In this document: piece by piece, positions 1-10,390 of the stretch
Layout: the number at the start of each line of letters is the position of its first letter
Numbering within the stretch: position 1 is the stretch's first letter
NCBI RefSeq assembly: GCF_002291425.1
Contig: NZ_CP014136.1
Span: 2,046,001 to 2,110,000 of the forward strand
From: Gibbsiella quercinecans
Lineage (GTDB): Bacteria; Pseudomonadota; Gammaproteobacteria; Enterobacterales; Enterobacteriaceae
Reading direction: 5' to 3'
DNA length: 64,000 nt
Notes under the pieces: model-generated
Databases searched by the model: none
What the model was told of the DNA's origin: nothing
Seen by the model: the letters and a program-made list of their open reading frames with translations, nothing else
Program-made: the position numbers and the translations under genes

Positions 1-900
1 TTCCAGGCTGTGGCCACGATCGTTCAACCACGGTTTTTTCCACACCCCTTTTACGCGCGGGCCAACGTCGGTGGAATAGCCAACGCCGGCTTCCATGGTG
101 TTACGGCTGCGTGGGGAAACCACCGCGTCCAGCGGCAGCACTTTGCTCGCTTTTGAATCCTTGAAGTCCGGCGATACCACCACCGAGTTAAACCAACCGG
201 TGGCAGACAAACGGCGGTTCAGCTCGGCCAGATCGCCCGAGCTGTAATAATCCCCTTTATGGAAAGGCACCAGATTTTGCAGATAATCTTCGCGGATTTG
301 CGAGCCTTGAAACTTAACGTCGCCGAAGTGATAACGCTCACCGCTGTCAAAATCGATATCCCAGTAGGCCTGGTGCAAATCTTCCGCCACCCCAAGCTGG
401 CTCTTGACCATCTCGGCATCAAAATACCCTTTGCGCAGCGCCAGGCCGGTCAGGGAACTTTTAAAGCTGTCGTAGGTACCGTGGTTCAAAATAGCGCCAA
501 TCTCCGGGCGCCCGCGCTTCACCGCCGCGAGATAGTCTTCATCGGTTCTGGCACCGCCTTGCAACACAATGTCGGCGCCAGCGATACGCACCGGCTCACC
601 GGGGTTGACCTTCGCATGCAGCACCGGCCGCGACAGGTTTGGGTTGTTATCCAGCGAGAAATCAATGGTCGGCTGATAGTAGCCCAGCGGCCGCAGCCCC
701 TGGCGGATGGCCTGATCCACGCGCGCACGAAAGCGCCCATCGGCACTGACTTCATCACTGCCAATCGCGGACAAACGTACCCGAACATTTTGTTCCAACT
801 CCCCGCTAAGACCTTCCACCTGCAAGCGTACGTTGGCCGCCAATGCCGGCGGCGCAGTAAATAACACGCATAAAACGCAAAGGGCACGGTATCGTGGCAC
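1..900 (-). CDS. tamA: Translocation and assembly module subunit TamA (N-terminal 300 codons, partial)
   Basis: Outer-membrane Omp85-family protein that works with the inner-membrane-anchored TamB in assembling autotransporters and other outer-membrane proteins. The frame opens with GTG at 900, preceded by AAGGAGA, and has no in-frame ATG nearby. It encodes a signal peptide ending around A-L-A-A (about residue 22). The rest seen covers the three POTRA domains, with recognisable stretches such as [20 protein letters not shown] and [20 protein letters not shown], and the entry to the barrel ([13 protein letters not shown]). The other roughly 280 residues lie beyond the left edge, where tamB would be expected. 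It is divergent from msrA, the usual enterobacterial arrangement. Confidence 0.93.
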   Translation of the reverse strand, partial: MPRYRALCVLCVLFTAPPALAANVRLQVEGLSGELEQNVRVRLSAIGSDEVSADGRFRARVDQAIRQGLRPLGYYQPTIDFSLDNNPNLSRPVLHAKVNPGEPVRIAGADIVLQGGARTDEDYLAAVKRGRPEIGAILNHGTYDSFKSSLTGLALRKGYFDAEMVKSQLGVAEDLHQAYWDIDFDSGERYHFGDVKFQGSQIREDYLQNLVPFHKGDYYSSGDLAELNRRLSATGWFNSVVVSPDFKDSKASKVLPLDAVVSPRSRNTMEAGVGYSTDVGPRVKGVWKKPWLNDRGHSLE

Positions 901-1177
901 GCGTTCTCCTTAGATTATTCTACTTTTCCTATACAACCTTAGCACTGGTGCCGGGGATTACACCGGGATAACACGATGATTTATCAACCACCACGGCACC
1001 ATTGAGCGGCATGCCCAGCCGCAAACAAGACACATTCTCTGCTTTTTGCGCCCTATATACTGCGTTAAACTTACACAGAAACGCAACATATTGCCTATTG
1101 TGGGCAAAGAGGCGTTCAGATACAACTAACGCCAGGGCGTCTTGGCCCAATAATTATCGTGATAACAGGAGTCAACC

Positions 1178-1819
1178 GTGGTGCCATCTTTTGATAAGTC
1201 TCAACCGATTGATAAAGCGAACGCATTACCAGGCCGCACCACCCCAATGCCCGTGGCAACCCTCAACGTGGTCACCGGCCACTCAATGACTCAGGTGCCG
1301 GAAGGCATGGAAGTGGCAATTTTCGCCATGGGCTGTTTCTGGGGCGTCGAGCGTTTGTTCTGGGAACAAGCGGGCGTCTACAGCACGGCTTCCGGCTACA
1401 GCGCTGGTTTTACCCCGAACCCCACCTACGAAGAAGTCTGCACCGGGCAAACCGGCCATGCAGAAGTGGTGCGCGTGGTGTTTGATCCCAAGACCGTCAG
1501 CTATAAACAGTTGTTACAGCTGTTCTGGGAAAATCACGATCCGGCACAGGGTATGCGCCAGCGCGGCGATATCGGCACGCAATACCGCTCCGCTATTTAT
1601 ACGTTAAGCCCGCAACAGCAGGCCGAAGCGGAAAGCAGCCTGCAACGTTTCCAGCAGGCAATGGACGCCGCAGGCGACGCGCGCCGCATCACCACCGAAA
1701 TTGCCCCCGCTCAGCCTTTCTATTATGCGGAAGACTATCACCAGCAGTATCTGCACAAAAACCCGGAAGGTTACTGTGGCCTGGGCGGTATCGGGGTGTG
1801 CCTGCCACCGCAGGGCTAA
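1178..1819 (+). CDS. msrA: Peptide methionine (S)-S-oxide reductase MsrA
   Basis: Cytosolic repair enzyme that reduces methionine-S-sulfoxide in proteins and free form, recycled by thioredoxin. The catalytic motif [10 protein letters not shown] places the active Cys at residue 53. Two resolving cysteines sit in the C-terminal [11 protein letters not shown] (residues 200 and 208), as in the E. coli three-cysteine enzyme. Length is 213 aa against 212 in E. coli. The start is one of two adjacent GTG codons (1178 or 1181) after ACAGGA; there is no ATG that preserves the family N-terminus. Divergent from tamA across 277 bp. Confidence 0.96.
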   Translation: MVPSFDKSQPIDKANALPGRTTPMPVATLNVVTGHSMTQVPEGMEVAIFAMGCFWGVERLFWEQAGVYSTASGYSAGFTPNPTYEEVCTGQTGHAEVVRVVFDPKTVSYKQLLQLFWENHDPAQGMRQRGDIGTQYRSAIYTLSPQQQAEAESSLQRFQQAMDAAGDARRITTEIAPAQPFYYAEDYHQQYLHKNPEGYCGLGGIGVCLPPQG

Positions 1820-1984
1820 CGCTGTCATTTTTCATCACTGGCGGCTTTCAGTGAGCTGCTGTTATACTATGCGCGGGCCGTGAAAACGGCCTGATAGCCG
1901 CTTTTCTGGTTGTTATCACACGTTTTTTTAATGAATTACCCTCCTCAAAAGCGCCGGCATCCCGCCGGCACGAATGGATAAACT

Positions 1985-3316
1985 ATGTTAGACAGTATAT
2001 TACTGATTCTTTTTCTGATCGCCGTGAGCGCCTTTTTCGCCCTGTCGGAAATCTCATTGGCCGCATCGCGCAAGATCAAGCTTAAGCTGATGGCTGACGA
2101 AGGGAATATTAACGCCGCCCGGGTGCTCAAACTGCAAGAGACACCGGGTATCTTCTTTACCGTAGTGCAAATTGGCCTGAATGCCGTCGCCATCCTTGGC
2201 GGTATCGTCGGCGACGCCGCCTTCTCTCCCACCTTTAAACCTCTGTTTGAGCGCATTGTTTCCCCGGAGCTGGCAGAGCAGATCAGCTTCATTTGTTCTT
2301 TCGTCCTGGTGACCAGCCTGTTCATCCTGTTCGCCGATTTAACCCCGAAGCGCATCGGTATGATTGCACCAGAGACGGTTGCCGTCCGGATCATCAACCC
2401 GATGCGTTTCTCGATCATGGTCTTCCGCCCGCTGGTGTGGTTTTTCAACGGCATGGCGAACCTGATCTTCCGCATGTTCAAACTGCCGATGGCGCGCAAA
2501 GACGACATCACCTCCGACGATATCTATGCCGTGGTGGAGGCGGGCGCGCTGGCCGGGGTGCTGCGTAAGCAGGAGCATGAGCTGATTGAAAACGTGTTCG
2601 AGCTAGAATCGCGCACCGTGCCTTCCTCCATGACCTCGCGGGAAAACGTGATTTTCTTCGATCTGCACGAAAGCGAAGAGAACATCAAACAGAAAGTGCT
2701 GACCCACCCGCACTCCAAGTTCCTGGTGTGCGACGGCAACATCGATCAAGTGGTGGGCTATGTGGATTCCAAAGATCTGCTGAACCGGGTGCTCGGCAAC
2801 CAGAGCCTGGCGTTAAGCAGCGGCGTGCAGATCCGTTCAGCGCTTATTGTGCCGGACACGCTGACGCTGTCAGAAGCGCTGGAGAGTTTTAAAACCGCAG
2901 GCGAAGACTTTGCCGTTATCCTTAATGAATACGCGCTGGTGGTTGGCATCATTACCCTGAACGACGTCATGACCACCCTGATGGGGGATCTGGTCGGCCA
3001 GGGCCAGGAAGAACAGATTGTCGCCCGTGATGAGAGCTCGTGGCTGATTGAAGGCGGCACGCCGATTGACGACGTGATGCGGGTGCTGGATATCGATGAC
3101 TTCCCGCAGGCAGGCAACTACGAAACCATCGGCGGCTTTATGATGTATATGCTGCGCAAGATCCCCAAGCGCACAGACTTTGTGAAATACGCCGGGTACA
3201 AATTTGAAGTGGTGGATATCGACAGCTACAAGATAGACCAGCTGTTGGTGACCAGGCTAAGCGACAAGCCTGCGGCAGTTTTGCCAAAAGCCGCGGATGA
3301 AACTATCCCTTCCTGA
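1985..3316 (+). CDS. paeA: Inner-membrane polyamine-export-type protein PaeA (YtfL), CNNM/HCC family
   Basis: A 443-aa membrane protein of the HlyC/CorC (HCC) family. It has an N-terminal DUF21 membrane domain (hydrophobic segments at about 3-25, 55-75, 95-115 and 130-150), a paired CBS region (about 205-335) and a C-terminal CorC_HlyC domain (about 345-425). The E. coli orthologue YtfL/PaeA has been linked to export of cadaverine and putrescine; that role is from the family, not visible here. It is transcribed alone and followed by a strong hairpin. Confidence 0.9.
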   Translation: MLDSILLILFLIAVSAFFALSEISLAASRKIKLKLMADEGNINAARVLKLQETPGIFFTVVQIGLNAVAILGGIVGDAAFSPTFKPLFERIVSPELAEQISFICSFVLVTSLFILFADLTPKRIGMIAPETVAVRIINPMRFSIMVFRPLVWFFNGMANLIFRMFKLPMARKDDITSDDIYAVVEAGALAGVLRKQEHELIENVFELESRTVPSSMTSRENVIFFDLHESEENIKQKVLTHPHSKFLVCDGNIDQVVGYVDSKDLLNRVLGNQSLALSSGVQIRSALIVPDTLTLSEALESFKTAGEDFAVILNEYALVVGIITLNDVMTTLMGDLVGQGQEEQIVARDESSWLIEGGTPIDDVMRVLDIDDFPQAGNYETIGGFMMYMLRKIPKRTDFVKYAGYKFEVVDIDSYKIDQLLVTRLSDKPAAVLPKAADETIPS

Positions 3317-3327
3317 TCCCGGCAGAC

Positions 3328-3361
3328 CCACCTCCTCGCCATAGCGAGGGGGTGGTTTCGA
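3328..3361 (+). terminator. Hairpin terminator after paeA
   Basis: A 12-bp stem (arms 3328-3339 and 3344-3355, one G-U pair) with a CATA loop, followed by TTT. It lies just after the paeA stop. A second perfect 9-bp inverted repeat (3360-3386) follows at once and may help terminate the opposing ytfK transcript. Confidence 0.5.
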
Positions 3362-3401
3362 ACCGCCCAATCGTACCGGGCGGTTCCCCGCCCTAAGAGC
3401 A

Positions 3402-3608
3402 TCAACATATTTCTGACTGCAACTGCAATACGTGGCGGTTAACCTCTGACATCACGCTGAAGTGGCGTTTATCACGCACTTTTGGCAGCAAAATCTTGCC
3501 CTTATCGAACTCAAACGCGCCGACGTCTTTGATATACAGCCGCCCGCGGAATAGGGTTTTGACGTACTTGGCCACTTTCAATGGGTTATAGCGATGGAAG
3601 ATTCTCAT
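3402..3608 (-). CDS. ytfK: Stringent-response modulator YtfK
   Basis: A 68-aa cytoplasmic protein ([16 protein letters not shown] start; [20 protein letters not shown] core) almost identical in layout to E. coli YtfK. In E. coli, YtfK stimulates SpoT-dependent (p)ppGpp accumulation in fatty-acid and phosphate starvation (literature knowledge). The start at 3608 is chosen because GGAGGAG lies just upstream and the E. coli protein begins here. A 19-codon upstream extension is open but has no homologous sequence. Confidence 0.92.
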   Translation of the reverse strand: MRIFHRYNPLKVAKYVKTLFRGRLYIKDVGAFEFDKGKILLPKVRDKRHFSVMSEVNRHVLQLQSEIC

Positions 3609-3729
3609 TATATTACTCTCCTCCCGTTGGACCACGCGTTCAATAGGCCGCCAACGTGGCGGCATTTCAGACTGAACGCAATTTCATAGCACTAGTGTAG
3701 ACCGGATTCCGGTGACTTGGTTCCCACAC

Positions 3730-3787
3730 AGTGAATTTATTCACTAGATTTACACTTTTTGACAGAGTTACGTATAGTGATTACCTT
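3730..3787 (+). promoter_or_regulatory. Candidate promoter and palindromic operator between ytfK and ytfJ
   Basis: The 324-bp gap between ytfK and ytfJ holds a perfect 7-bp inverted repeat AGTGAAT-TT-ATTCACT (3730-3745). About 13 bp further on is TTGACA (3759-3764), a consensus -35 element, with a weak -10 (around 3782-3787) facing ytfJ. No gene is seen in this gap. The cognate regulator is unknown. Confidence 0.4.
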
Positions 3788-3932
3788 AATTTTCAGTATA
3801 TCCATTCACAAAGCAGGTGATATCCTGCAAAGGAAAAAACTGCGATCCCGCTAACAGGACAGACCGCCTATCACCACCTATGCTTTCTGCTGTTTAGGTT
3901 GTGACGGTAATTTTTTCCAGCAAGGAGAACCT

Positions 3933-4490
3933 ATGAAAACAAGCAGCCTGCTCGCCATATCATTGCTGCTTACCCCGCTTTTATCTTCAGCACATAATTT
4001 CCAGCCCCAACAACGCGTCGCGCCGGTTGGCGTCAGCGAAGAAGGCGAACTGCGCTACACCAATGGCGCATTCAGCTACGGCAACTGGAACAGTGCGCAG
4101 CTCAGCGGCAAAGTGCGCGTCATTCAGCATATTGCGGGCCGCAGCGCCGCCAAAGCGATGAACGCACCGCTGATTGAAGCGCTCAAGGAGGCAAATCTAC
4201 CGCACGATCGTTACCAAACGACGACAATCATCAATATGGATGATGCCATTGTCGGTAGCGGGATTTTTGTACGCGGCAGTATTGAGGACAGCAAAAAAGA
4301 ATTCCCGTGGTCGCAGTTTATTGTCGATGACAACGGCCGCGTGCAGAAGGCCTGGCAGTTGCAGCCGAAAGGCTCCGCAATTATCGTGCTGGATAAACAA
4401 GGGAAGATTCAGTTTGCCAAAGACGGCGCGCTTACGCCGGAAGAAGTGCAGCAAGTGATGAACATGCTGCACCAGTTACTGGCGAATTAA
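3933..4490 (+). CDS. ytfJ: YtfJ family periplasmic protein
   Basis: A 185-aa conserved protein of unknown biochemical function with a clear signal peptide (MKTSSLLAISLLLTPLLSSA, cleavage about residue 20). The body resembles a thioredoxin-like or lipid-binding fold family found only in Gammaproteobacteria, and no CxxC pair is present. The start ATG follows AAGGAGAA. Its stop codon abuts the stop codon of the convergent cysQ gene with no intervening base. Confidence 0.88.
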   Translation: MKTSSLLAISLLLTPLLSSAHNFQPQQRVAPVGVSEEGELRYTNGAFSYGNWNSAQLSGKVRVIQHIAGRSAAKAMNAPLIEALKEANLPHDRYQTTTIINMDDAIVGSGIFVRGSIEDSKKEFPWSQFIVDDNGRVQKAWQLQPKGSAIIVLDKQGKIQFAKDGALTPEEVQQVMNMLHQLLAN

Positions 4491-5231
<741 letters not shown>

Positions 5232-5371
5232 CATCCACCTCAGGTATGCTAAACCACCTATTTTATTGCCAGACTAGTTTTCTTTACGCCAAATAGCCAT
5301 CCCCCGCCGATACTATAGTGTAGCAAACGCAACCTGCAGGCATCAGCGCACAGCGCCAAAACGCGGCAATG

Positions 5372-5401
5372 CACAAAAAATAAGGGCGCCAACCGGCGCC
5401 C
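5372..5401 (-). terminator. Rho-independent terminator after fklB
   Basis: Perfect stem GGGCGCC (5395-5401 read on the minus strand) pairing with GGCGCCC (5384-5390) around a 4-nt loop, followed on the minus strand by TTATTTTTTG. It lies 20 bp past the fklB stop. Confidence 0.85.
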
Positions 5402-5421
5402 AGGGAATAGCGGGAAAGAAA

Positions 5422-6042
5422 TTAGAGGATTTCCAGCAGCTCAACGTCAAACACCAGTGCGCTAAACGGCGGGATTGACGCGCCGGCACCACGTTCGCCG
5501 TAGGCCAGGTTGTGCGGGATATACAGTTGCCATTTAGACCCAACCGGCATCAGCGTCAGCGCTTCGATCCAGCCTGGGATCACGCCGCTGACCGGGAATT
5601 CGGCCGGCTGGCCGCGTTCTACGGAGCTGTCAAACACGTCGCCGTTAGTCAGGCGGCCGGTGTAGTGTACACGCACACGATCCTGGCGGGATGGGATTGG
5701 CCCATTGCCCTGCTCCAGCACGGAAAACTGCAGGCCGGATTCCGTCTGCGTGACTTCGGCGCGCTTGGCGTTTTCTTCCAGGAATTTCTGGCCTTCAACC
5801 GCCAGCGCCTGCTGGCGCTCACGGCGCACGGCATCCGCACGCTCGTGCACTTCACGCAGCGCACGATGCACTACGTCTACTGGAACCGCCGGGGCATTCC
5901 CTTCCAGCGCATCACGCAGACCGGCCAGCAGGGCTTCCGGTTGTAAACCTTCCAGGCCGGACTCTTGCAACTGCTGGCCGACCTGTAAACCAATCCCGTA
6001 GCTTGCCTGCGCTTCAACGCTGTCAAAAGAAGGGGTTGTCAT
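5422..6042 (-). CDS. fklB: FKBP-type peptidyl-prolyl isomerase FklB (FKBP22)
   Basis: A 206-aa prolyl isomerase with an N-terminal helical dimerisation region (about 1-90, [18 protein letters not shown]) and a C-terminal FKBP domain (about 105-206). The FKBP signatures [21 protein letters not shown] and FDVELLEIL are present. The start at 6042 matches the E. coli protein and follows AAAGGAAA; an 11-codon upstream extension has no support. Monocistronic, with a strong terminator downstream and a 310-bp gap upstream (6043-6352) in which I see only promoter-type AT-rich DNA. Confidence 0.95.
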   Translation of the reverse strand: MTTPSFDSVEAQASYGIGLQVGQQLQESGLEGLQPEALLAGLRDALEGNAPAVPVDVVHRALREVHERADAVRRERQQALAVEGQKFLEENAKRAEVTQTESGLQFSVLEQGNGPIPSRQDRVRVHYTGRLTNGDVFDSSVERGQPAEFPVSGVIPGWIEALTLMPVGSKWQLYIPHNLAYGERGAGASIPPFSALVFDVELLEIL

Positions 6043-6352
6043 TGGGGGGGTTTCCTTTAATCGGTGAAAAGACAAGGAGCAGCATAACAGCGCGGCAAAG
6101 CCGGGTAAAATCTTGTGTGGATAATGGTGACTTTTATGCTAGAAAAAGAAACAATACCCCGCATGCTAACATCAGGCGCCGTTACCCCTTAGTGGCCTTT
6201 AGGCTGTCGCAATTGGCCGTTGGCCGTCTTGCCCTGCCTATCGCGGACACAGCTTAATTCAATCAGTTAGCGGATTATGCGGAAACGGGCTCTCGGGTTG
6301 GCGCTACACCATGGATACTGCGGTATTTTACGCTGCTTAAAGAGAGGTCACC

Positions 6353-7024
6353 ATGGGCAGAATCACGCCCAGGAAAAGGAAAACCACCCGCATATATATG
6401 CCGATGCTGCGCACTTGGCTTAATGTCAGCGCACGCCTGAAGCCAGATACGGAACGGGAGGCTGCGGCTACGCCGGAAGAGGCGGAAACACAACAACCCG
6501 CCGTTGAACAGGGCAAAGGGCAGGCAATAAAAGCGTTGCTGCTTAAAATCTGGCATGCCCCGGACACATTCCACTGGATGGAACCGCTGCCCAATTTCCA
6601 CCGCCGCTGGGTCATCATCATCGGCGCATTGCTGTTGCTGGCACTGTTATGGCCCTACTCGCCAGAAACCGGCAGCCAGGATACCCTGGCCGGCAATCAG
6701 CAGCACACGCCACAACAGGAACCGCCGCAGGGCGGCGACGCAACGGCACAGCCCGAACAAGGCAATTGGCTAAGCTACCAGATCCAACCGGGGCAGACGC
6801 TGGCGCAGCTGTTTCGCGACAATAGCCTGCCGGTGAACGACGTCTTCGCCATGGCGCAGGTGGAAGGCGACGACAAGCCGCTAAGCAACCTGAAGGCCGG
6901 GCAGGAAGTCCGCATCGCACGCGATGCCGCCGGGGTGGTCGCGGCGCTGTCGATCACCACCGTCGATAATCGCCAGATCACCTTCCAGCGCCAGCCCGAT
7001 GGCAGCTATCGCCGCGCGCGCTGA
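6353..7024 (+). CDS. ytfB: OapA-family envelope protein YtfB
   Basis: A 223-aa cell-division-associated protein. It has a cytoplasmic N-terminus (1-80), one membrane segment (about 84-102, WVIIIGALLLLALLWPY), a Gln/Pro-rich linker, then the OapA/LysM-like domain (about 140-222, PGQTLAQLFRDNSLPVNDVF). The family binds N-acetylglucosamine-type glycans, and E. coli YtfB localises to the division site (literature). The N-terminus is about 40 residues different from E. coli YtfB, so an internal start is possible, but the ATG at 6353 has AGAGAGGT upstream. Confidence 0.85.
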   Translation: MGRITPRKRKTTRIYMPMLRTWLNVSARLKPDTEREAAATPEEAETQQPAVEQGKGQAIKALLLKIWHAPDTFHWMEPLPNFHRRWVIIIGALLLLALLWPYSPETGSQDTLAGNQQHTPQQEPPQGGDATAQPEQGNWLSYQIQPGQTLAQLFRDNSLPVNDVFAMAQVEGDDKPLSNLKAGQEVRIARDAAGVVAALSITTVDNRQITFQRQPDGSYRRAR

Positions 7025-7057
7025 CGGTTAACGCCCACCGCATTAGCGTCAGTTTCC

Positions 7058-7417
7058 TCATTGCTGCAGCTGTTGCAGCAGAAAATCCCGCAGCACAACC
7101 GCATGGTTGTGCTGCTCGTCCTTGCTGCCGTAGAGTAGCGTCAGGAGTTCGCCGTGCCGTAACAGCGCCACCAGCGGCTGCCAGGCGCCATTTTCCGCCA
7201 GTTGGCGGCGGTATTGTTCAACAAAGGCATCCCATTGCTCTGGGTGATGGTGGAACCACTGGCGTAACGCCGTGTCTGGGGCGATCTCCTTTAGCCATTG
7301 CACGCCGGCCAGCCGTTGTTTGCTGACACCGCGCGGCCAAAGCCGATCGATAAGAAAAGCATGTTGCGGCGCCGGGCCGCTAAACGCATAGACGCGCTGT
7401 AACACAATCTGTGCCAT
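7058..7417 (-). CDS. DUF488 family protein (YeaO-like)
   Basis: A 119-aa small cytosolic protein with the DUF488 hallmarks: FLIDRLWPRGVSK near the N-terminus, a WFHHHPEQW segment in the middle and LLTLLYGSKDEQHNHA near the C-terminus. No biochemical activity is established for the family. The start follows GGAGGAACGG. It lies downstream of the rplI terminator, so it is probably expressed on its own, and is convergent with ytfB across 33 bp. Confidence 0.85.
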   Translation of the reverse strand: MAQIVLQRVYAFSGPAPQHAFLIDRLWPRGVSKQRLAGVQWLKEIAPDTALRQWFHHHPEQWDAFVEQYRRQLAENGAWQPLVALLRHGELLTLLYGSKDEQHNHAVVLRDFLLQQLQQ

Positions 7418-7464
7418 AACCGTTCCTCCCTGTTGCCATCAGGGTAGCGCGTTTTGCCGGGAAC

Positions 7465-7499
7465 AGAAAAGCAAAACGCCAGCACAAGGCTGGCGTTTT
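7465..7499 (-). terminator. Terminator of the rpsF-priB-rpsR-rplI operon
   Basis: Perfect 11-bp stem AAAACGCCAGC/GCTGGCGTTTT (7473-7483 and 7489-7499) with a 5-nt loop. On the minus strand it is followed by a T-rich run (TTTTGCTTTT). It lies 23 bp past the rplI stop. Confidence 0.88.
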
Positions 7500-7522
7500 A
7501 ACCGTGGTGATGCAAAAAGCGA

Positions 7523-7975
7523 TTAAGCTTCAGCAACCACAACTACATTCAGCTGCGCGAATACGTCGCTGTGTACCTGGAAGTGCACTTCGTGCTCACC
7601 GATGGTACGCAGAACGCCGTTCGGCAGACGAACTTCACTCTTGGCAACTTCAACGCCAGCAGCAGTCACTGCGTCAGCGATGTCGCGGGTGCCGATAGAG
7701 CCGAACAGTTTACCTTCGTCGCCTGCTTTAGACACGAGGGTAACTGAACCCAGTTCGTTGATCTTGGTTGCGCGAGCTTCGGCAGCAGTCAGAGTTTCAG
7801 CCAGTTTGGCTTCCAACTCTGCACGGCGTGCTTCGAAGAACTCAACGTTTTTCTTGGTAGCAGGAACAGCTTTGCCCTGTGGTACCAGGAAGTTACGAGC
7901 ATAGCCCGCTTTAACGTTAACCTGATCACCCAGGCTGCCCAGGTTTGCTACTTTATCAAGCAGAATAACTTGCAT
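7523..7975 (-). CDS. rplI: 50S ribosomal protein L9
   Basis: A 150-aa large-subunit protein that binds 23S rRNA near the L1 stalk. The N-terminal domain starts [20 protein letters not shown], with the [13 protein letters not shown] signature. A long helix linker and a C-terminal domain follow. Last gene of the four-gene ribosomal/primosome operon. Confidence 0.98.
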   Translation of the reverse strand: MQVILLDKVANLGSLGDQVNVKAGYARNFLVPQGKAVPATKKNVEFFEARRAELEAKLAETLTAAEARATKINELGSVTLVSKAGDEGKLFGSIGTRDIADAVTAAGVEVAKSEVRLPNGVLRTIGEHEVHFQVHSDVFAQLNVVVVAEA

Positions 7976-8014
7976 TACCTTATCCTCTCAAAGTCGTTAA
8001 TGGACAGTGGCCGA

Positions 8015-8564
<550 letters not shown>

Positions 8565-8572
8565 GGTGGCAA

Positions 8573-8971
8573 TTACTCTTCAGAATCCCCAGCATCTGCA
8601 TCATCTGTGGTTTCGTTAGCGAAATCTTCGCGGCGATCGCCACGACGTTCGTCTTTCGCTTTAACCATAGGGGATGCTTCGGTTACCGCGTGTTTAACGC
8701 GCATAATCATGCTGCGGATAACGGCGTCGTTGAAGCGGAAGTTAGTTTCCAGCTCATCGATCGCTTCCTGCGGTGCTTCAACGTTCAGCAGAACGTAGTG
8801 AGCTTTGTGCAGTTTGTTGATCGGATAAGCCAGCTGACGGCGGCCCCAGTCTTCCAGACGGTGAATCTGACCTTGCGCGTTAGTGATAGTCGCACTGTAA
8901 CGCTCGATCATGCCCGGAACCTGTTCGCTTTGGTCAGGATGGACCATAAAAACGATTTCGTAATGACGCAT
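8573..8971 (-). CDS. rpsF: 30S ribosomal protein S6
   Basis: A 132-aa small-subunit protein ([20 protein letters not shown]), with an acidic C-terminal tail ending [10 protein letters not shown], the region glutamylated by RimK in relatives. First gene of the operon. The start follows AAGGAGC. The leader just upstream carries a CCG next to the ribosome binding site, which could belong to the S6:S18 autoregulatory RNA motif; I could not establish its fold by eye. Confidence 0.98.
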   Translation of the reverse strand: MRHYEIVFMVHPDQSEQVPGMIERYSATITNAQGQIHRLEDWGRRQLAYPINKLHKAHYVLLNVEAPQEAIDELETNFRFNDAVIRSMIMRVKHAVTEASPMVKAKDERRGDRREDFANETTDDADAGDSEE

Positions 8972-9069
8972 CGAATTGCTCCTTACGGATTATTCAGCCT
9001 CCTGTCAGGGTCAACCGCGGCCCATGGAAGCAAGGAACGTGTTTGTGTGCGGCTGAAAAATGACGCGTA

Positions 9070-9098
9070 ATCATACTGACGCTGCGCGGGAAACTCAA
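9070..9098 (-). promoter_or_regulatory. Promoter of the rpsF operon
   Basis: On the minus strand TTGAGT (9093-9098), a 17-bp spacer and TATGAT (9070-9075) make a near-consensus sigma-70 promoter. It would give a leader of about 90 nt before rpsF. Confidence 0.65.
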
Positions 9099-9139
9099 GG
9101 AACAAGTGCGTTTTCTTTGTTTATTTCCGCGCAAGCGCG

Positions 9140-9161
9140 AAAAGCGGCGCCTGAACGCCGC
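9140..9161 (-). terminator. Short terminator after yjfP
   Basis: Stem GCGGCG (9156-9161 on the minus strand) pairing with CGCCGC, a 6-nt loop, then TTTT. It is 17 bp past the yjfP stop and just ahead of the rpsF promoter. Confidence 0.5.
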
Positions 9162-9178
9162 CGGGGGGCAAGAAGAGG

Positions 9179-9931
9179 TTACAGCTCGCGTTGGAAAAAC
9201 GCCGCCGTGGCGTCCAGCGCCAACGGGGTGATGCGGTGCGTTACATTCGGCTCGGTCAGTAGCGTGAGCTGTTGCGCCAGGCCCCGCGCCCGCAGCGCTT
9301 GCGCCAACCGCAGGCTTTCCGCTGTCGGCACCAGGTCGTCGGCTTCCCCATGCCAAAGCAGCAGCGGCCGCCCGGCCAGTTTTTCCACCTGCTGCTCCGG
9401 GCTATAGTCGGCCAGCGGGGCCAGGCGCGCCGCCCACTGCGCCGCCGGCAACGGCTGACCATCCGCACCAAGCGGCGGGAACAGGGTTTTCGGCAGTTGG
9501 ATAAAATCCCCCGATCCCATCAGGCTGGCCGCCGCCTGGATCCACGGGTAGCGTACCAGCGCCCCCAAGGTGGTCATTCCGCCCATAGAAGCCCCGGCAA
9601 CGCCAATGCGGCCATCGGCAATCAGCCCGCGCTGCTCAAAATGCGCCTTCAGCGCCGGCAGCTCGTCAATATTGCTTTTCAGGATTTCCCAGAAGTGCGC
9701 CAAGCGTTGCGGTTCGTCGCCGTTAAAACGCTCACCGTGCAAATCGGCATCCGGCAACACCACGCGAAACCCCGCTTTGGCCAGCGCATAGCCGAAATAG
9801 GAATAGACCGCTTTTGACGAGCTATAACCATGATAGAAAAATACCGTTGGCAACGGCTGCGCGTACTGCCCAGCCGGCACGGCGTGAATTAACGCGATAT
9901 CCCCCGCGTGTTCGTCATAAATCTCGATCAT
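9179..9931 (-). CDS. yjfP: Alpha/beta-hydrolase esterase YjfP
   Basis: A 250-aa serine esterase of the alpha/beta-hydrolase fold. The oxyanion segment FFYHGYSSS, nucleophile elbow GASMG (Ser115), acid around D197-D198 (HGEADDLVP) and His near the C-terminus (VTHRITP) complete the triad. E. coli YjfP hydrolyses short acyl esters; the natural substrate is unknown. The start follows AGGAGT. It lies next to bsmA, as in E. coli. Confidence 0.9.
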   Translation of the reverse strand: MIEIYDEHAGDIALIHAVPAGQYAQPLPTVFFYHGYSSSKAVYSYFGYALAKAGFRVVLPDADLHGERFNGDEPQRLAHFWEILKSNIDELPALKAHFEQRGLIADGRIGVAGASMGGMTTLGALVRYPWIQAAASLMGSGDFIQLPKTLFPPLGADGQPLPAAQWAARLAPLADYSPEQQVEKLAGRPLLLWHGEADDLVPTAESLRLAQALRARGLAQQLTLLTEPNVTHRITPLALDATAAFFQREL

Positions 9932-10073
9932 CTCGGTACTCCTGTCTATCTACATCTCTTTATCATGGCAAAACCGGGAAAAAATCATTAGTTCAATCGG
10001 TTCCAACATATGCTTAAACACCCGGTATTGCGTTAGACTGGAGCCATATTAGCCAGAGCCGCCGAGGCCATAG

Positions 10074-10388
10074 ATGAAATTTTCCCGCATCATTACGCTG
10101 TTATGCACGATCAGCCTACTCTGCGCCTGCAGCGTATTCCAGACCACGCCGAAGCCGCCGCCGGCCGCCATTGCCGGCCAGGCGCAGGAAGTGACTCGCG
10201 CGCAAACTTACGGATTGGAAAAGATCGCCAACGTCAGCGCCAGGGTATATGGCAGCCCGATGGATATTCAGGCGGAGATCGCCCGCCAGGCGAATGCCCG
10301 CGGGGCGAGTTATTATTTGATCGTGATGTATACGGAAAGCAAGCTAACGCCCGGCCAGTGGTATTCACAGGCCATCCTGTACCGTTAG
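10074..10388 (+). CDS. bsmA: Lipoprotein BsmA/YjfO (DUF1471 family)
   Basis: A 104-aa envelope lipoprotein. It has a type II signal peptide with C-A-C19 at the lipobox, then a DUF1471 (YhcN-type) domain (about 45-104) ending GQWYSQAILYR as in E. coli BsmA. The E. coli protein is linked to biofilm peroxide resistance and acid stress. Position -2 of the lipobox is Cys rather than the usual Ala, Ser or Thr. Convergent with yjfL, with only 2 bp between the two stops. Confidence 0.88.
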   Translation: MKFSRIITLLCTISLLCACSVFQTTPKPPPAAIAGQAQEVTRAQTYGLEKIANVSARVYGSPMDIQAEIARQANARGASYYLIVMYTESKLTPGQWYSQAILYR

Positions 10389-10390
10389 GC

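Noticed and set aside
929-1289. Possible small genes in the tamA-msrA gap (minus 929-1150, plus 1002-1289)
   Set aside because: No RBS, overlapping on opposite strands, no recognisable motif. The gap is the expected divergent promoter region.
8972-9060. S6:S18-binding autoregulatory RNA motif in the rpsF leader
   Set aside because: A CCG next to the ribosome binding site is suggestive, but I could not fold the required stem with confidence, so it is mentioned only under rpsF.
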